From assembly GCA_901472405.1 (NCBI GenBank), contig LR590463.1:1736001-1800000 (forward strand): a DNA stretch of 64,000 bases, in the 5' to 3' direction. Below the pieces are notes generated by a model. The model was given only the letters and a program-made list of their open reading frames with translations, was not told where the DNA came from and ran no database searches. The translations under genes were made by a program, and so were the position numbers. This DNA comes from Serratia rubidaea (GTDB lineage Bacteria; Pseudomonadota; Gammaproteobacteria; Enterobacterales; Enterobacteriaceae). Below are positions 61,317-64,000 of this stretch, one piece after another. Each line of letters starts with the position of its first letter. Position 1 is the stretch's first letter.

Positions 61317-62132
61317 ATGTTCAAAAAAATGGTTTTATTAACGTCAGTTGTTGTGTTTTCTGGTTCGGTAAATGCCGGGTTATTTGATTCTAACGATTTC
61401 AAATGTGGCAGGAATGATACTGTTAAAGCGCTTACTGATTATATAAAAAACGATGCTTCGGGTATGTTGCAAAGTGACTATCTTACAAAATCAAATTTTT
61501 ATTATGATAAGCCTGTTTCAGTTTATCAGAGTATGCTGGACAGCATGGAAGTGACAATTGCAAATGTATCAACATCTGGTAAAGGTAGTCATGATCTAAA
61601 TTGCAGTGCAACTATTTCAATGAAAATCCCGAAAGACACGCTGGATGTGGTAAATAAAATCCCTAATTACTTACATTATATCACTGGCGGATATGGAAAG
61701 ATAAATAATAATGGCGTAATTTGGAATGGCGTTGCCTATAGTGCAAAACTTGCTGATAATAATAAGGATGTTATTTTTAGCAACTTCAGCAGAACTGATG
61801 CTTCTGCTGCTTTATTCAATATGAGCGTGCTCGCTGTAAACAAAGAACAGATTATTAGTGCTCTCTCGCAGAATGCGCTGAGTTCAGCACGCTCTGCTTA
61901 TGTAAACGCCGATCGTGAGTTGAATGCTGTATGGAAGGAATTACCCGACTCAGCACGGAATTCACTGAAAAAAGAGCAAGTGGTCTGGGTTAATAATAAA
62001 GTGGCTAAATGTGGAAAGCTTCCAGATGGCGAGTCAGAGAAAGATAATGTACAGCGGTGGGTTGATATTTATCAGTGTCAGACAAAAATGACTAATGAAA
62101 GGATCACCTATTTAACTGGTAATGATAACTAA
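61317..62132 (+). CDS. Exported LprI/DUF1311-like protein of the type VI cluster
   Basis: Unrecognised as a whole: 271 residues with a signal peptide MFKKMVLLTSVVVFSGSVNA and about 33 percent GC in sampled stretches, far below its neighbours, so it is likely acquired. The C-terminal third (SAYVNADRELNAVWKELPDS, SLKKEQVVWVNNKVAKCG, IYQCQTKMTNERITYL) fits the DUF1311/LprI pattern of lysozyme-inhibitor-like proteins, with two cysteines in the usual place. AAGGGAAA precedes the start. Lying just upstream of vgrG it could be a periplasmic immunity or accessory protein for a wall-attacking effector; that is inference only. Confidence 0.65.
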   Translation: MFKKMVLLTSVVVFSGSVNAGLFDSNDFKCGRNDTVKALTDYIKNDASGMLQSDYLTKSNFYYDKPVSVYQSMLDSMEVTIANVSTSGKGSHDLNCSATISMKIPKDTLDVVNKIPNYLHYITGGYGKINNNGVIWNGVAYSAKLADNNKDVIFSNFSRTDASAALFNMSVLAVNKEQIISALSQNALSSARSAYVNADRELNAVWKELPDSARNSLKKEQVVWVNNKVAKCGKLPDGESEKDNVQRWVDIYQCQTKMTNERITYLTGNDN

Positions 62133-62200
62133 CTATCAAGTTTTTTATTTCTCCAGAGAGTGAGTGATAAATGAGAAAGTGCGGGAGAGAGGATTAAAGT

Positions 62201-64000
62201 ATGAGTGATTCTGTGATTGCCTTGGCAAAGGAAAAAATCAACCAACTTCTGGGAATGTCCCGCTATAAGCTGGACGTTCACGAGTGCCCGCACTTTCTGG
62301 ATGTCTTCAGTTTCAGATCGGAAGAAAAGCTCAGTGCACCGTGGCACTACACCGTCAAAGTAACCTGTTCCGAAAGTGATATTTCCAGCGACGACATGCT
62401 GCTCAAACCGGCATCGTTCACGTTCCAGGTTCCGCTGTATAACGGTATGCCCGCCACACCTGTGCGTACCGTTTATGGCGTGGTTCAGACATTTCAGCGC
62501 CTCTCTACTTCTGCCGATGAAACCCGGTACTCGCTGACGATTGTGCCGCGCATCGCGCTGATGCAACACACAAAGCGCAGTGAGATTTACCTCAATCAGT
62601 CCGTTGTGGAAGTGGTGGAGCAGATCCTGCGCTCCCACGGGCTGGCAGGCGATGATTTTGAATTCCGTCTGTCGCAGAGTTATCCGGTACGTGAACTGCT
62701 CACCCAGTGGCGTGAGACTGACCTCGAATTTGTGCAGCGCCTGCTTGCCGAAGTGGGTATCTTCTGGCGCTTTGAAATGGATGGACGTCTCGAAAAGGAT
62801 GTGGTGATTTTCCAGGACAGCCTGGAGCACTATCAGTTTGGCGTGGTTCTGCCGTTGATCCCGCCGTCACGCACCAGCGATAACGGGCAGCTCAGCGTCT
62901 GGGATATAAAAAAACGGTCATCAGGTGGTGTCAGAACGTGTCGCCAACCGCGATTACAACTACCGCGAGGCGCTGAAGCCGCAGGACAGCTCCGCGTCTG
63001 TCAGCACCACGGATGGCATCACGACGGGCGAGGTGTATCACTACGCAGAACCTTTCCTGAGCGGAGGCGATGCCGCAACTCCGGAGAGCGGGGCGTACTA
63101 TGCCCGCCTGCGCCATGAACGCATTCTGAATGCGCAGCAGGCGGTCACGGGGAAAACAACCAGCCCCGTGCTGTCACCGGGGGAGGTGCTTGAACCGCAG
63201 GGCTCGCTTCCTGCCAGCCTGAAAAACGGCATCGTTATCACCGGTGTGCAGAGCAGTGGTTCGCGTAAGCAAAGCTTTAAGATGACCTTTACCGGGATCC
63301 CTTACAGTGAAGCCGTGTGCTATCGTCCGCCGTTACATCATCGCCCGGTGATTGCCGGTACCTTACCTGCACGCGTGGAAAGCACTGAGAAAGGTGATAC
63401 CTATGCCTGGCTGGACAATCAGGGCCGCTACCGCACGAGGCTGGACTTCGACCGCAGCGACAGCGAGCAGGGCTACGCCTATTTGTGGCTGCGTCTAGCG
63501 AAGCCGTATGCTGGAGACAATTACGGCTTTCATGCGCCGCTGCTCGACGGTACCGAAGTCTCGGTGATGTTTGATGCGGGGGATCCTGACCGTCCGTATA
63601 TCGCCCATGCCCAGCACGATTCAGAACACCCGGACCACGTCACTGACGATAACCATACGCGCAACGTCCTGCGAACCCCGGCGAACAATAAACTCCGTAT
63701 GGAGGATAAGCGCCAGGAAGAGCACATCAAGCTCGCGACGGAGTTTGGCAAGACCCAGCTCAATCTCGGCCATCTGGTTGATGCGCAACGTGAAAAGCGC
63801 GGTACGGGTTTTGAACTGCGCAGCGATGAGTTTGGCGCCGTGCGCGCTGCCCGCGGTGTTTACCTGACAGCCGATGCGCAGGCTAAAGGCCAGGGAGAGG
63901 TACTGGAGATGAACCCGGCTGTCAGCCGGATAACCCAGGCCAACAGCGAGATGCAGGCACTGAACGGGGCTGCCGAACAGGCGAAAGCCCTGACCAGTGA
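62201..64000 (+). CDS. vgrG: Type VI spike protein VgrG (one +1 indel; 3' end outside window)
   Basis: Trimeric puncturing spike at the tip of the Hcp tube, often fused to or carrying effectors. From MSDSVIALAKEKINQLLGMS the gp27-like part shows YKLDVHECPHFLDVFSFRSE and LLTQWRETDLEFVQRLLAEV. The frame breaks in a run of seven A (62908 to 62914); removing one gives DIKNGHQVVSERVANRDYNY and the frame stays open to the window end with the gp5-like LWLRLAKPYAGDNYGFHAPL and FDAGDPDRPYIAHAQHD. About 600 residues are present; any C-terminal effector domain lies beyond. Confidence 0.93.

Overview
The window is a roughly 64 kb stretch of an enterobacterial chromosome. It is GC-rich (high fifties percent by eye), and the OmpA, OmpF and Hcp sequences look most like Serratia. 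The genus is inferred from memory of those protein sequences; the order Enterobacterales is secure from gene order.

From 1 to about 53.8 kb the order follows the Escherichia coli backbone almost gene for gene: mukB, ldtD, mepK, gloC, aspC, ompF, asnS, pncB, pepN, ssuEADCB, pyrD, zapC, ycbX, rlmKL, uup, pqiABC, rmf, fabA, lonH, matP, ompA, sulA, sxy, yccS, yccF, helD, mgsA, yccT, yccU, hspQ, rlmI, yccX, tusE, yccA and a serine tRNA. Four genes are inserted relative to E. coli: a membrane diguanylate cyclase (between pncB and pepN), an acyl-CoA-oxidase-like flavoprotein (between pepN and ssuB), a signal-less fimbrial-subunit-like protein (between rmf and fabA), and a zinc secondary-alcohol dehydrogenase (between tusE and yccA).

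Downstream of the tRNA, after about 780 bases of AT-rich sequence with no gene, a type VI secretion cluster begins: tssB, tssC, tssK, tssL, tagL, hcp, then vgrG running off the window end. Where clpV (tssH) would be expected there is only a 39-codon ORF that resembles the two ends of ClpV joined together. An AT-rich gene for an exported LprI/DUF1311-like protein lies between it and vgrG. The genes encode sheath, baseplate adaptor, inner-membrane anchor, peptidoglycan anchor, tube and spike; tssA, E, F, G, J and M are not in the window.

The main caveat is that about 31 single-base insertions or deletions break conserved genes, including pncB, ssuC, pyrD, ycbX (3), rlmKL, pqiA, pqiB, lonH (4), sxy, helD (9), yccT, hspQ (2), yccA, tssB, tssK and vgrG. 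One base also seems to be missing from the tRNA acceptor stem. Many of the events lie in short homopolymers, every repaired frame reads straight into the expected protein, and essential genes are hit, so sequencing or assembly error is far likelier than gene decay. Coordinates of such genes below span the whole repaired gene.

Regulatory sequence that can be read directly includes a perfect LexA box before sulA, abutting FabR and FadR sites before fabA (the FadR site overlapping the end of lonH), an OmpR-type site and conserved leader before ompF, and many intrinsic terminators.
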